Shown: positions 10,401-18,974, counted from the first letter of the stretch. The stretch is 64,000 nt of DNA from Sphingobacterium thalpophilum (GCF_038396785.1 NZ_CP151087.1:3472001-3536000), one strand, 5' to 3'. Notes: generated by a model from the letters alone, not told the origin. A program made the numbers and translations.

Positions 10401-10551
10401 ATCCCGGAGCATCTTTTACCGACACGCTCACTCCGACCATAGGTGTCTTCTGAGCGTCGGAGACTAGCCCAATAACCTCCACGCTTTCCTGGGCCATGGT
10501 TAAGCCAATTACCGTGAGCAGTAGCGTACATAGCAGTAATAATCTTTTCAT
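7462..10551 (-). CDS. SusC/RagA-type TonB-linked outer-membrane transporter
   Basis: TonB-dependent outer-membrane transporter (1029 aa). After a signal peptide comes a carboxypeptidase-regulatory-like domain (~25-105, VVTDNNGRYKIKV). Next is the SusC signature LDEVVVTGTGTQKRLTLTGA near 105-122 and a plug domain with GVMAMMQSGQPGKN and TVLKDAAVTAIYGSKGANGV. The rest is a 22-strand-type barrel with a C-terminal extreme rich in aromatic residues (FTFGVNVNL). It imports oligosaccharides or similar nutrients using TonB energy. No N-terminal STN domain is seen, so direct anti-sigma signalling by this protein is unlikely. It lies 13 bp downstream of the IPT/TIG gene. Confidence 0.93.
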   Translation of the reverse strand: MKRLLLLCTLLLTVIGLTMAQESVEVIGLVSDAQKTPMVGVSVSVKDAPGWGVVTDNNGRYKIKVDRYKTLIFSSVGYQKKEVLVKNNLTINVTLLEAETSVLDEVVVTGTGTQKRLTLTGAVSTVDVETMKSNPTSSITNALAGNVPGVMAMMQSGQPGKNISEFWIRGISTFGGGTAALVLVDNIERDINDINIEDIATITVLKDAAVTAIYGSKGANGVILITTKHGKEGKISINVKDENIYNTRTITPEFEDGVTYANLLNEARITRNNAPVYQPEELEILRLGLDPDLYPNVNWKDMLLKKGAMTYRANLNLSGGGPTARYFVSGSYVDEGGMYKTDEALRKDYNTNANFRRWNYRLNTDIDITKSTLLKVGVAGDLSKRNSPGLGDDFFWGVLFGYSPIRTPIMYSDGRVPAIGEGNMTNPWVVATQTGFNENWTNKVQTNITLEQNFDFITKGLRFRGIVGYDTFNENNIQRRKWPEQWLAERARDENGQIVYRHISDPREMYQYSFSKGDRREFYDLMFNYDRNIGDHNIGAVARFTRDALVKTVDLGDDIKNGIARRNQGMAGRVTYNWKSRYFVDFNFGYNGSENFAIGQQYGFFPAFSGAWNVSEETFVKENMPWMNMFKIRYSWGKVGNDQLKIGNDQERFPYLYTISGISSVYKWGDYGVDRNYTGLRYSQVASPYVTWEMAVKKNLGFDLALFKDKVIANLDFFDEKRTGIYMERRYLPSLVGLESTPRANVGAVKSRGFDGRLEYKGKLGEVNLTGRSNITYSKNEITTIDEENNVYGYQNRKGYRVDQAVGLIALGLFKDYDDIRNSPKQTFGTYQPGDIKYKDVNGDGVIDDGDRVAVGATRRPNLIYGVGASASWKNLDISVHFQGAGKSTFFTYGKTVYAFSEGEWGQVMKGSMGDNRWISADISGNPATEDPNASYPRLSYGPNPNNFRESTFWLRNGQYLRLKTVDIGYSLPKHLANRIRANSIRFFVIGSNLLTWSTFKLWDPELASPRGEDYPLPKSFTFGVNVNL

Positions 10552-10564
10552 AATTCTTTTTAGT

Positions 10565-12031
10565 TTATTGGTTTTGGCTAGCTTGGTCCATCTCTTCTAG
10601 CGCAATCTTACGAATACGACGATTGGCTTGATCTCCAATATAAAATGCTCCTTCCGCTTCATTATAGGCAATACCTGAAGGGCGATCAAAACGTGCTTCT
10701 AGTCGCAGGTCCCCGTTTACATAACCGTAAGGATTACTATTGAGGCTAGAACTTCCCCTACCTGCAAAGGTTGTAACGCTTGCTTCAGGGGTTAAAATCC
10801 GTATCGCATGGTTCATCTGATCCGTGAAATAGAAATCATACGCATCATTCTTACCCGCATCAACATAGGCTTGATTTTTTACAAATACACCTTGATAGGG
10901 ATTATTTAAGCGCGCTGAAGAGCCGACGCCATCTTGATAACCAAAAGCTCTAATTTGACCACACACGAGGTAGGGCTGTGTAAATCGTTTCTTTTCCCAG
11001 TTGTAGTTTACCCGGAGAATATAGCCTTGATTAATGACAACGATATAGGCATAGCTGCCCGTCGGATGGATGAAAATCTTGTACTCCCACTGTGGATCAT
11101 GCACCACAAATAATGTCTCATAATCTTTAACACCCAGCCCTTCGCTAAAATATTTATTGAGGTCGAATCGAAAAAATTGTCCCTTTTCATAACTATTGAA
11201 ATACATTTCTCCATTCACAGGATGGATTGAGGCACCATTACACTGTTTATAAGTCGTCAGCACTTCTCTATCCTGCCAGTTTCTATCACGCGATAAGCGA
11301 TAAGTCGCCCGATCATTTTCACCGCCACGATCCTCTGCAATAATCATATACTTTTTATCTAACGTAAAATCAACACTACGGGGGCGGTCAAAATCCGAAC
11401 GTTTTTTTGTGATGGTACTATCCTCGAAATTGACGAGGTATAAGCCATTATTGTGATCAAAGGTCATCCAGAGATGTTTGGGGTTAGCAGGATCAAACTT
11501 CATAAAAGAAGGTTCCCAAAAACCGCTGGCCATTTTATTTTCATCCGCATGCTTAAATTTTCCATCCCGCCAGGGTTCATCACCACGCGCATTTCTATAG
11601 CCTGCAAGAGTGGAGACAACCATCTTACGTTGATAATCGAACAGCCTTTCTGCTTTACCAACAATCTGTTTGTCCTGATTACCCACACGGACTTCAATAT
11701 CCCCTCTAAAAGCCTGTTTAGGCACAAGGCAGTACAGAGACTCACCCAATACATTGACAACGATTGCTTGCTTTCCGCCAATAAGGACCGAAACATTCTT
11801 TGGATCGTTCCCAAAGTTTTTGCCATAGATAACAAGGCGCTGCCCAACACCTCCGGATGTCGGTACAAAATCAGACACAACTACAGGCTGAGAAGGATCA
11901 AAAGGAATTCCTTCATTTACAGCGGCAGGCTTATCCTCTTTACAACCTACAACGCTTAAACTTAGCCAGACAATAGCCCAGATTAATCGATACAATAGCC
12001 AGCTGCCGCTTGCTGCTTGTTTAGTTTTCAT
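10565..12031 (-). CDS. IPT/TIG domain and NHL-repeat lipoprotein
   Basis: First gene of the Sus-like operon, 488 aa. It has a signal peptide with lipobox ending VVGC near residue 30. An IPT/TIG immunoglobulin-like domain (~50-135: FVPTSGGVGQRLVIYGKNFG) is followed by NHL beta-propeller repeats, for example MASGFWEPSFMKFDPANPKH and RPSGIAYNEAEGAFYIGDQANRR near the end. Proteins of this layout occur beside SusC/SusD pairs and are thought to be surface glycan-binding proteins or to hold the complex together; that role is inference here. No glycoside hydrolase or regulator of the locus is visible in the window. Confidence 0.8.
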   Translation of the reverse strand: MKTKQAASGSWLLYRLIWAIVWLSLSVVGCKEDKPAAVNEGIPFDPSQPVVVSDFVPTSGGVGQRLVIYGKNFGNDPKNVSVLIGGKQAIVVNVLGESLYCLVPKQAFRGDIEVRVGNQDKQIVGKAERLFDYQRKMVVSTLAGYRNARGDEPWRDGKFKHADENKMASGFWEPSFMKFDPANPKHLWMTFDHNNGLYLVNFEDSTITKKRSDFDRPRSVDFTLDKKYMIIAEDRGGENDRATYRLSRDRNWQDREVLTTYKQCNGASIHPVNGEMYFNSYEKGQFFRFDLNKYFSEGLGVKDYETLFVVHDPQWEYKIFIHPTGSYAYIVVINQGYILRVNYNWEKKRFTQPYLVCGQIRAFGYQDGVGSSARLNNPYQGVFVKNQAYVDAGKNDAYDFYFTDQMNHAIRILTPEASVTTFAGRGSSSLNSNPYGYVNGDLRLEARFDRPSGIAYNEAEGAFYIGDQANRRIRKIALEEMDQASQNQ

Positions 12032-12608
12032 AAGATATTATTATTGGTTAGAATTTATTCTATAAACATTACATATCACCGCCAATGAATCCCAGAGTCA
12101 TTGATCTTCTGATACATCCATTAAAATTTCGTCAGCATAAAAGCTATTTCAGGGGGTATTTTTAGGACGAACGGATTGAGGCCCGCCTCATCATCGAGCG
12201 AACGCTTAGTTTTAATTTCCACATAATTGGTTATTTTTAAATTAAGCTAAATGGTATTAGCTTTTTTAAGCTAAAAAGATTAATCAAGTCGAAATTGACT
12301 AATAAACAGTAGCTTACAAGAGTGCAAAACTCTGTTGGTAACGATTTAGTAATGGTGCTTACTGCGCTTGATTTCATTGAATTACCCCTGTAAATCAATA
12401 CTACAAATTTAATGATTAATGGGCAATGTGGCTAACACTTTGTCCATTTTTTTTGTCTGCCTTTTTTTGTATTTGAAATTTCACTTCAAAAAAAAAAATT
12501 CCCACCTTGGGGGAACCTGTGGGAATGGTTTCATTATTTTTTTCAAATTTTGAATAATCAAAGATTTGATTATAAAACAAATAATGTTAACCTAAAATCG
12601 ATTACGCT
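12032..12608. other. Gene-free stretch: Sus operon leader and probable left ICE end
   Basis: 577 bp without a credible gene. It lies between the divergent chromosomal Sus operon and the first ICE gene (rteC-like), so the left ICE junction should be here. A minus-strand TAAATTTG at 12404-12411 fits a -7 box, which would give the Sus operon a leader of nearly 370 bases. Two hairpins are visible: AAGCTAA/TTAGCTT (12244-12250 and 12257-12263, followed by T residues) and TTCCCAC/GTGGGAA (12499-12505 and 12519-12525). No tRNA gene and no duplicated attachment site could be found, because the other ICE end is outside the window. Confidence 0.5.
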
Positions 12609-13454
12609 ATGGAAATCCTATTAAGTGAAATATTATTAAAAATTCGGCATCAAGAAAATATTTTTTCTTCTCATATAATGCAGACGTCTGACGAGGCTTA
12701 CCAAATGACTTTATTTCTAAATACGATGTTGCATAACATTAAAGCAGATGTTTTAAAATCAGGTTTTAAGAATGAACAACAAGAAATAGACTTTTTTAAA
12801 AACATTAAACCGCAAATTTTAGGCAAACTTATTTATTACAATAAGGTATTTCGTCTTGAAACAACTTGTCCTGCAAGCAAAGGCAAAATGTACCAAAGTT
12901 TTTACGAAAAACAGTTGAAAATTCTTAAAACCGAATACGAGGAAAACATCTGCAACGAAGATTTTTACAGATATTATCGTGCAAATAGAACAGACCGTGA
13001 CCATAGCTATTTCACACTTGGAAACATAAATTATCACGATGGTTTAAAGAGCGGTGTATTTGAAATTGACCTAACTTTCTCAACCTATTATGACCACAAA
13101 ATAGCCCATATAATTGCCAATGAACTAATCTATACTTATTTACTTTCCAAAATAAATCCTGAAGAAAATCCCGATGCGCTTTTACAAAATTTAGAAACCA
13201 ACAAGGATATTTCGTGGACAAATTCACAAAATGCACTCATTGAACTGATATACGCTCTTTATGCTTCAAATTCCGTGGCTTACGGAAAAATTGGTATCCG
13301 AAAATTAGCTTTGATTTTTCAAGTCCTCTTCCAAAAACCCTTAAATGATATACATCACTCTTTCCACCGGATGAAAACAAGGGCTGGCTCCCGAACTGCA
13401 TTTTTAGACCAACTCAAATTGTCACTCGAAGAATATATGGATAAAGACCTTTAG
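12609..13454 (+). CDS. RteC domain-containing protein (first copy)
   Basis: 281-aa member of the RteC family. In CTnDOT, RteC switches on excision genes after tetracycline induction. Family-like segments seen here are EQQEIDFFKNIKPQILGKLIYYNKVFR near residues 57-83 (key: FFKNIKPQILGKLIYYNK), YRYYRANRTDRD near 124, and the C-terminal WTNSQNALIELIYALYAS plus FHRMKTRAGSRTAFLDQL (a possible winged-helix part). No rteA/rteB two-component genes are near, so its trigger must differ from CTnDOT. It is the leftmost ICE gene seen and is related to the second copy at 28152-28973. Confidence 0.85.
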   Translation: MEILLSEILLKIRHQENIFSSHIMQTSDEAYQMTLFLNTMLHNIKADVLKSGFKNEQQEIDFFKNIKPQILGKLIYYNKVFRLETTCPASKGKMYQSFYEKQLKILKTEYEENICNEDFYRYYRANRTDRDHSYFTLGNINYHDGLKSGVFEIDLTFSTYYDHKIAHIIANELIYTYLLSKINPEENPDALLQNLETNKDISWTNSQNALIELIYALYASNSVAYGKIGIRKLALIFQVLFQKPLNDIHHSFHRMKTRAGSRTAFLDQLKLSLEEYMDKDL

Positions 13455-13651
13455 GTTAATTCGGGGATATTTTTATTTTAAGCAGTACTCAAAAAGTACT
13501 GTTTTTTTTGCCCATATCTGCCAATTGGTAAATTCTTCCAAAACTTCAATACTAAATATTCAAAATGCCTTAAAAACCTTGTCTGATAAAGGTTTTACTT
13601 GATTGTGAAATTTTTCAAAAAACTTCAAAAACCAATGGGCAAGCATTGGCA

Positions 13652-13664
13652 GACAAACACTGCC
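13652..13664 (+). promoter_or_regulatory. Copy 1 of ICE 13-bp element (GACAAACACTGCC)
   Basis: It ends 41 bases before the first HTH gene. This copy is also part of the short inverted repeat GGCAG-N7-CTGCC (13648-13664). See the finding on the recurrent element. Confidence 0.5.
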
Positions 13665-13705
13665 ACCTTTCACAATTTTGCATAGTGAACTTTAAATGAT
13701 ATGCA

Positions 13706-14059
13706 ATGAAAATAATCACAATTGAAGAAGAAGCTTGGCTAAAGTTAAATAACAGTATTAATGCCATTGCCGATTATCTGAAAAAATTGGAAGATAAAAG
13801 TTATGATGACTTGTGGCTCAATAACCACGAGGTATCTCAATACCTACGCCTAAGCGAGAAAACCTTATGGCGTATGCGTACCAAAGGCGAGATTGCCTAT
13901 TCAAAAATCTACGGTCAGTATTTCTACACCATCGGTGCAATTAAAGATATGCTGAATGCAAATGCAATTGAGAGTAGTGATGAGTTTTTGCAGGAACTTA
14001 TGGCAAAAGGTAAAAGCTATATCGAAAAAGGAAGAAATCTGAAATTGGGGAAACCATAA
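13706..14059 (+). CDS. Helix-turn-helix protein, excisionase/MerR-like fold (pair 1, first)
   Basis: 117-aa DNA-binding protein. Residues ~47-85 (LWLNNHEVSQYLRLSEKTLW RMRTKG) match the HTH_17/excisionase pattern: recognition of DNA by a winged helix, with the second helix LSEKTLWRMR. An N-terminal helical segment (~1-40) probably serves dimerization. It forms a tight pair with the HTH gene that follows after 5 bases, and a similar pair sits at the other end of the ICE (62551-63154). In related elements such genes control excision or transfer operons, but the actual target is unknown. Confidence 0.8.
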   Translation: MKIITIEEEAWLKLNNSINAIADYLKKLEDKSYDDLWLNNHEVSQYLRLSEKTLWRMRTKGEIAYSKIYGQYFYTIGAIKDMLNANAIESSDEFLQELMAKGKSYIEKGRNLKLGKP

Positions 14060-14064
14060 AATGT

Positions 14065-14361
14065 ATGGCTATGAATATTGATAGAATGGAATTTTTGGCG
14101 TGGATGGAACGCCTTATTGGTCGCCTCGATATGCTGGGCGATAATATCAATGAGTTGCAAAAAAAGCGTAACAGCATAGATGGCGAGGAATTATTGGACA
14201 ATCAGGATTTGCTTCAAATGCTTAAAATCAGTAATCGTTCTCTGCAGCGGTATCGTTCGAATGGGAAGTTGCCTTATTATACGATTAGTGGAAAATTGTA
14301 CTATAAACTTTCCGATGTACATCAATTTATTCGTGAAAGTTTTAATCCTCCTACTAAATAA
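14065..14361 (+). CDS. Helix-turn-helix protein (pair 1, second)
   Basis: 98-aa small DNA-binding protein with an N-terminal coiled-coil-like segment (MERLIGRLDMLGDNINELQKK partly, residues ~13-33) and an excisionase-like HTH at ~44-90 (DNQDLLQMLKISNRSLQRYR, then GKLPYYTISGKLYYKLSDV). The sequence KISNRSLQRYRSNGKLPYY is close to the two HTH proteins at 62551 and 62855, so they are paralogues. It starts 5 bases after its partner; the two are surely co-transcribed. Likely an ICE regulator or excision factor. Confidence 0.8.
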   Translation: MAMNIDRMEFLAWMERLIGRLDMLGDNINELQKKRNSIDGEELLDNQDLLQMLKISNRSLQRYRSNGKLPYYTISGKLYYKLSDVHQFIRESFNPPTK

Positions 14362-14377
14362 ATGAACGCCAATAAAT

Positions 14378-14390
14378 GACAAATACTGCC
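14378..14390 (+). promoter_or_regulatory. Copy 2 of ICE 13-bp element (GACAAATACTGCC)
   Basis: Lies between the HTH pair and the DUF3945 gene, 73 bases before the latter's start. A further shared stretch, ATAGTGAA(C/T)TTTAAA, occurs downstream of copies 1 and 2. Confidence 0.5.
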
Positions 14391-14463
14391 TTTTAATGCC
14401 ATTTCCACCAATCCAGTAAATGCTTGTTTTACATTCGATAGTGAATTTTAAATTTTTCAAATT

Positions 14464-15933
14464 ATGAGCGAAGAAACAGCAAATACGCAGGAAATGCCCG
14501 AACAACTATCGGACATATTATTAGTGCTGGATAAAGAAAAAATGAAAATCCAAGCCGTAAAAAGTATCGACGAGAAAGGGAAAATGGAAACCGTTGACCC
14601 CACCAAGAAAAATGAAAATCAGTTTATGCGTGTGGATAAGGGTGGCGATTTTTTTTCCAATTTTTTTTCCAATTTTTTCAGCCAACTAAAGAACCCTACC
14701 AATTTTTCATTCTTTAAAGTACCTGCCCCTATCGCAGTTGAAAAAGCACAGGAAATGCAAAAACAGGTAAATAAGCCAACTCCCGAAGGCGAAAAAGTGA
14801 TGCAAGAACACGAAATAAAAACAGAAATAAAGCAGGATAATAAACAAGAAAATCAAAAAGATATGGCAACAACACAAACAGCAGCGGAAACTAGCGAATA
14901 CCGCTACAAACCGGAACAAATTGATTGGGACACAATGAATAATCTTGGATTGAGCAAGGAATTTTTAGAAAAAAGAAATCTGTTAGAACCTTTATTAAAA
15001 GGCTTCAAGACCAACGAACTTGTGCCCATTGGCGTTAATCTCGGTGGTTCAATTCTCCGTACTGATGCCCGTCTTTCATTACAGCAAGCCGAAGATGGAA
15101 AAGTTGTTGTGGGAATTCACGGTATCAAAAAAGAACCAACCTTACATTTTGAATTTTTCGGACACAAATTTACCGATGAAGACAAAAAAAATCTACTTGC
15201 AACTGGCAATATGGGTCGTGTGGTTGATTTAAAAAACACCAAAACAGGCGAAATGATGCCATCCATCATCAGTATAGATAGGCTTACCAACGACATTATT
15301 GCCCTACGGACAGATTTCATAAAAATCCCTGATGAAATTAAAGGCGTGAAACTCAATGATGCCCAAAAACAAACATTATTGGAAGGTAAACCGCTTTATT
15401 TAGAGGGTATGATTTCAAACAAAGGAACGGAATTTTCAGCAACGGTTCAGTTTAATGCAGACAAACGTTATGTTGAGTTTTTGTTTGATAGAAGCAACAC
15501 CAACAAGCAAACTCAAAGCAACGGACAGAACAATCAACAAAGCAATCAGCAGAACCAAGCACAAGAAGCTCCAAAAACTTTCCGTGGTAAGGAACTGACC
15601 GATGAGCAACATAAGGATTTTAAAAATGGTCAAACCATCTACATTGACGGATTGGTAGACAAAAAAGGACAGCCTTATCAAGGTTACATCACTTTCAATA
15701 AAGAAGATGGTAAAACAAATTTTGAATTTCCAAATCAATACAAGGAAAGAGCAAAACCTACTGAAACCCATAAAACGCAAACTGCTGTCAATTCAGAAGG
15801 GAAAACCAATGAAGCCACCAAAAAAATCAATGAGCCTTTAAAATCGGGGCAACAAAGACCGAAAAACAAGCAACAGCAGGAACAACAGGAAAAGTCTCAA
15901 GCCCCTGCAAAGTCCAAAGGCGTAAAAAGATAA
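14464..15933 (+). CDS. DUF4099/DUF3945 domain-containing ICE protein
   Basis: 489-aa accessory protein found in Bacteroidota conjugative transposons; its molecular role is not known. The N-terminal ~140 residues are of low complexity with a FFSNFFSNFF microrepeat (residues 62-71). Residues ~155-245 (QIDWDTMNNLGLSKEFLEKR) fit DUF4099. Then two DUF3945-type repeats follow, each with the pattern GKELTDEQ...L..G..IYLEG: one at ~300-360 (GVKLNDAQKQTLLEGKPLYL) and one at ~375-430 (FRGKELTDEQHKDFKNGQTI). The tail is rich in Gln/Lys. It lies directly before topB (6-bp gap). Confidence 0.82.
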   Translation: MSEETANTQEMPEQLSDILLVLDKEKMKIQAVKSIDEKGKMETVDPTKKNENQFMRVDKGGDFFSNFFSNFFSQLKNPTNFSFFKVPAPIAVEKAQEMQKQVNKPTPEGEKVMQEHEIKTEIKQDNKQENQKDMATTQTAAETSEYRYKPEQIDWDTMNNLGLSKEFLEKRNLLEPLLKGFKTNELVPIGVNLGGSILRTDARLSLQQAEDGKVVVGIHGIKKEPTLHFEFFGHKFTDEDKKNLLATGNMGRVVDLKNTKTGEMMPSIISIDRLTNDIIALRTDFIKIPDEIKGVKLNDAQKQTLLEGKPLYLEGMISNKGTEFSATVQFNADKRYVEFLFDRSNTNKQTQSNGQNNQQSNQQNQAQEAPKTFRGKELTDEQHKDFKNGQTIYIDGLVDKKGQPYQGYITFNKEDGKTNFEFPNQYKERAKPTETHKTQTAVNSEGKTNEATKKINEPLKSGQQRPKNKQQQEQQEKSQAPAKSKGVKR

Positions 15934-15939
15934 TTAAGT

Positions 15940-18024
15940 ATGAAAACTATCATTGCAGAAAAACCAAGCGTAGCAAGAGAAATAGCCAGACTTGTAGGAG
16001 CATCCGATAAAAAGGAAGGTTACCTGACAGGTAATGGCTATTTTGTTACGTGGGCATTCGGTCATTTAATAGGATTGGGAATGCCAGAAGATTACGGGAT
16101 TTCGGGGTTTGACAAAGCTGCTTTGCCGATACTCCCCAACCCTTTTTTGTTGACCGTCCGGAAAGTAAAAAAAGACAAAGGTTATACCGCTGATACAGGC
16201 GCATTAAAGCAACTGAAAGTTATTGAGCAGCTATTTAAGCAAAGTTGCAGCATTATCGTTGCAACCGATGCAGGGCGTGAAGGCGAACTCATTTTTAGGT
16301 ACATTTATGAATACCTGAAATGTAACAAGCCCTTTGAACGCCTTTGGATAAGCTCGCTTACCGAAAAAGCCATTAAACAAGGCTTTGATAACCTTAAAGA
16401 CGGGGCAGCATTTGACGGACTTTACCAGGCGGCACAAGGCAGAAGCCGTGCCGATTGGCTCGTGGGCATCAATGCTACACAGGCATTGAGCATAGCCGCA
16501 GGAAATGGTATCTATTCACTCGGAAGAGTGCAAACGCCTACATTGGTTTTGATATGCAAACGCTATCTGGAAAACAAAAATTTCTCGGTAAAGAGATATT
16601 GGCAGATACAGTTATCGCACAACAAAGAGCTGATAGATTTTAAAAGCATTTCCAAAACCAAATGGGAAGACCAAAAACTTGCCGATGATACGCTGAAAGC
16701 CATTCGGCGAAGCGAAATGGCAACGGTTACATCGGTAGAAACCAAAAGTGTAACGGAGCAACCTCCTTTATTGTTCGACCTAACCGGACTGCAAAAGGAA
16801 GCTAACAAAAAACTGAACCTTTCTGCCGAAGAAACGCTCAATATTGCCCAAAGCCTCTACGAAAAAAAGTTTATCACATATCCACGTACCGGGAGCAAGT
16901 ACATACCAGAAGATGTGTGGGCAGAAATTCCCAATCTCGTAAGAGCTTTGCAGGACAGAGAAACTTGCAAGCAAGCAGTGTCAAAAATAAAATGGGGACG
17001 TTTCAATAAACGCATCGTGAACGATTTGCGTGTTACCGACCACCACGGATTATTGATTACGGATAAAATCCCGTCTGCCCTGAACGCAAAGGAAAGCTCC
17101 GTTTATGATATGATTGCCTTTCGGTTGCTCGAAGCCCTTTCACAAGCCTGCATCAAAGAGATAACCGATGTGGGTTTACAGGCGTTGCATTATGATTTTA
17201 CGGCAAAGGGTTGTAAGGTTATAGAAGCGGGCTGGCGTTCCATCAAAGGCAGTTTCTCCGATGATGATACCGAGCCTGTACAGGATTTGCCCGAACTGAA
17301 AAAAGGCGATGAACTTAAAAAAAAAGAAGCCTCCGTTTTGGAAAAAAAAACCAAACCGCCTGTATTATATACCGAAGCAGGGCTTTTGTCGGCTATGGAA
17401 AGTGCAGGAAAGGAAATCGAAAATGAAGACGAACGGAAAGCCCTGCAAAATATCGGTATTGGCACTCCGGCTACAAGAGCCGCAATAATTGAAACCCTGT
17501 TTACCCGTAACTATGTACAACGTGAAAAGAAATCCTTAATCCCTACCGAAAAAGGATTGCAGGTGTACGAATTGGTCAAAGACCGTAAAATTGCGGATGT
17601 GGCAATGACCGCCGAATGGGAATTGGCTTTGCAAAAAATCGAAAACAACGAAGCCGATGCAGGGGCATTTCAAAAAGAAATGGAAACTTACGCCTCATCT
17701 ATTACCAATGAACTGTTGCAAACTTCGATTGCTCAAAATAACCTACCAAAATTGGTTTGCCCGAAATGTAAAAGCCAGCAACTCACTATCCGTGATAAAA
17801 TAGTGAAGTGTCCTGATGAGGCTTGTAATTGGGTACAGTTCCGTAATGTATGTGGCGTACAAATCGGCATAGCCGATATTGAAAGCCTTATCAATAAAAA
17901 GAAAACTTCACTCATCAAAGGAATGAAAAGCAAGGCAGGTAAGAAATTCGATGCTTATATCGTGTTGAATGAGGATTGCAAAACCTCTTTTGAGTTTACC
18001 AAAAATAAAAGCTACAAAAAGTAA
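15940..18024 (+). CDS. topB: DNA topoisomerase III
   Basis: Type IA topoisomerase (694 aa) that relaxes and decatenates DNA by single-strand passage; ICE-borne copies probably help during transfer or replication of the element. The Toprim domain is at the N-terminus (MKTIIAEKPSVAREIA; ATDAGREGELIFRYI near 108). The active-site Tyr314 lies in FITYPRTGS. The C-terminal part has a zinc-ribbon-like CPKCKSQQL...CPDEACNW near 608-633. All core motifs are present. The stop overlaps the next start as TAATG, so topB and the ORF6N gene are translationally coupled. Confidence 0.95.
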   Translation: MKTIIAEKPSVAREIARLVGASDKKEGYLTGNGYFVTWAFGHLIGLGMPEDYGISGFDKAALPILPNPFLLTVRKVKKDKGYTADTGALKQLKVIEQLFKQSCSIIVATDAGREGELIFRYIYEYLKCNKPFERLWISSLTEKAIKQGFDNLKDGAAFDGLYQAAQGRSRADWLVGINATQALSIAAGNGIYSLGRVQTPTLVLICKRYLENKNFSVKRYWQIQLSHNKELIDFKSISKTKWEDQKLADDTLKAIRRSEMATVTSVETKSVTEQPPLLFDLTGLQKEANKKLNLSAEETLNIAQSLYEKKFITYPRTGSKYIPEDVWAEIPNLVRALQDRETCKQAVSKIKWGRFNKRIVNDLRVTDHHGLLITDKIPSALNAKESSVYDMIAFRLLEALSQACIKEITDVGLQALHYDFTAKGCKVIEAGWRSIKGSFSDDDTEPVQDLPELKKGDELKKKEASVLEKKTKPPVLYTEAGLLSAMESAGKEIENEDERKALQNIGIGTPATRAAIIETLFTRNYVQREKKSLIPTEKGLQVYELVKDRKIADVAMTAEWELALQKIENNEADAGAFQKEMETYASSITNELLQTSIAQNNLPKLVCPKCKSQQLTIRDKIVKCPDEACNWVQFRNVCGVQIGIADIESLINKKKTSLIKGMKSKAGKKFDAYIVLNEDCKTSFEFTKNKSYKK

Positions 18025-18902
18025 TGGAAAATAAGCCTATTAGCATAATGGAAATCAAAAACCTGATTTATTCCATACGTGGAAAGCAAGTGATGTTGGA
18101 TAGCGACCTCGCTTCCTTATACCAAGTGGAAACAAAGAACCTCAACAAAGCCGTAAAAAGAAATATTGAAAGGTTTCCTGCTTCTTTCTGCTTTCAACTG
18201 ACCGAAGAGGACGTTGAAAACTTGAGGTTCCAAATTGGAACCTCAAGTTTGAGCTACGGCGGAAGACGTTATCTGCCCTATGTTTTTACCGAACAAGGGG
18301 TCGCAATGGCTTCTGCCATACTCCGTTCAGATATAGCGGTTAAAGTCAGTGTTGAAATTATGGAAGCCTTTGTAGAAATGCGGAGAATGCTTACCAGCAA
18401 TGCCTCTCTTTTTCATCGTTTAGATAACATTGAACTGAAACAATTAGAAGCCGACCAAAAATTTGAAGAGATTTTTAAGGCTTTGGAAAGCGATAAGCTC
18501 CACAGTGAAAAAGGAATTTTCTACAATGGGCAGGTTTTTGATGCCTATGTCTTTGTATCAGACATTGTTCGTAATGCCAAAAACTCCATTATCCTGCTGG
18601 ATAATTATGTAGATGATACGGTACTAACCTTATTGGGCAAACGTGACGATGCTGTAACTGCAACTATCTATACCAAAAATATCAGCAACCAGCTAAGGCT
18701 GGATGTACAACGGTACAATAGCCAATACCCTCCGATTGAGATTGAGATTTTTTCCGATGCTCACGACCGCTTTTTAATTATTGACGATACGGAACTCTAC
18801 CATATCGGAGCATCACTCAAAGACCTGGGCAAGAAATGGTTTGCCTTTTCGAGAATGGATATTGAAGTCGGCAGAATGCTCAAAATCTTAAACCAACAAT
18901 AA
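18024..18902 (+). CDS. ORF6N domain-containing DNA-binding protein
   Basis: 292 aa. The N-terminal ~90 residues match the ORF6N domain (IRGKQVMLDSDLASLYQVET, then NIERFPASFCFQLTEED and YVFTEQGVAMASAILRS), a phage and mobile-element DNA-binding module. The C-terminal ~130 residues (FDAYVFVSDIVRNAKNSIIL ... HDRFLIIDD) look like the domain often joined to ORF6N and may resemble a phospholipase-D-like half (the HDRFLIIDD stretch). It ends the topB operon at a strong terminator. The exact role in the ICE is unknown. Confidence 0.85.
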   Translation: MENKPISIMEIKNLIYSIRGKQVMLDSDLASLYQVETKNLNKAVKRNIERFPASFCFQLTEEDVENLRFQIGTSSLSYGGRRYLPYVFTEQGVAMASAILRSDIAVKVSVEIMEAFVEMRRMLTSNASLFHRLDNIELKQLEADQKFEEIFKALESDKLHSEKGIFYNGQVFDAYVFVSDIVRNAKNSIILLDNYVDDTVLTLLGKRDDAVTATIYTKNISNQLRLDVQRYNSQYPPIEIEIFSDAHDRFLIIDDTELYHIGASLKDLGKKWFAFSRMDIEVGRMLKILNQQ

Positions 18903-18924
18903 ACCCTCTAATTCAGAGGGTTTT
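18901..18924. terminator. Bidirectional rho-independent terminator
   Basis: Perfect 9-bp inverted repeat AAACCCTCT/AGAGGGTTT (18901-18909 and 18915-18923) with a 5-base loop, A-rich on one side and T-rich on the other. It can end both the topB-ORF6N operon and, read on the minus strand, the arsenic operon that stops at 18975. Confidence 0.88.
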
Positions 18925-18974
18925 CTTTAGTTTTTTGATGCTTCAAAATGCTCTTGTACGTTCTTAAATTAACT

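Noticed and set aside
11453..11959. 168-aa plus-strand frame inside the IPT/TIG gene
   Set aside because: Antisense shadow of a clear coding region with no matching motifs.
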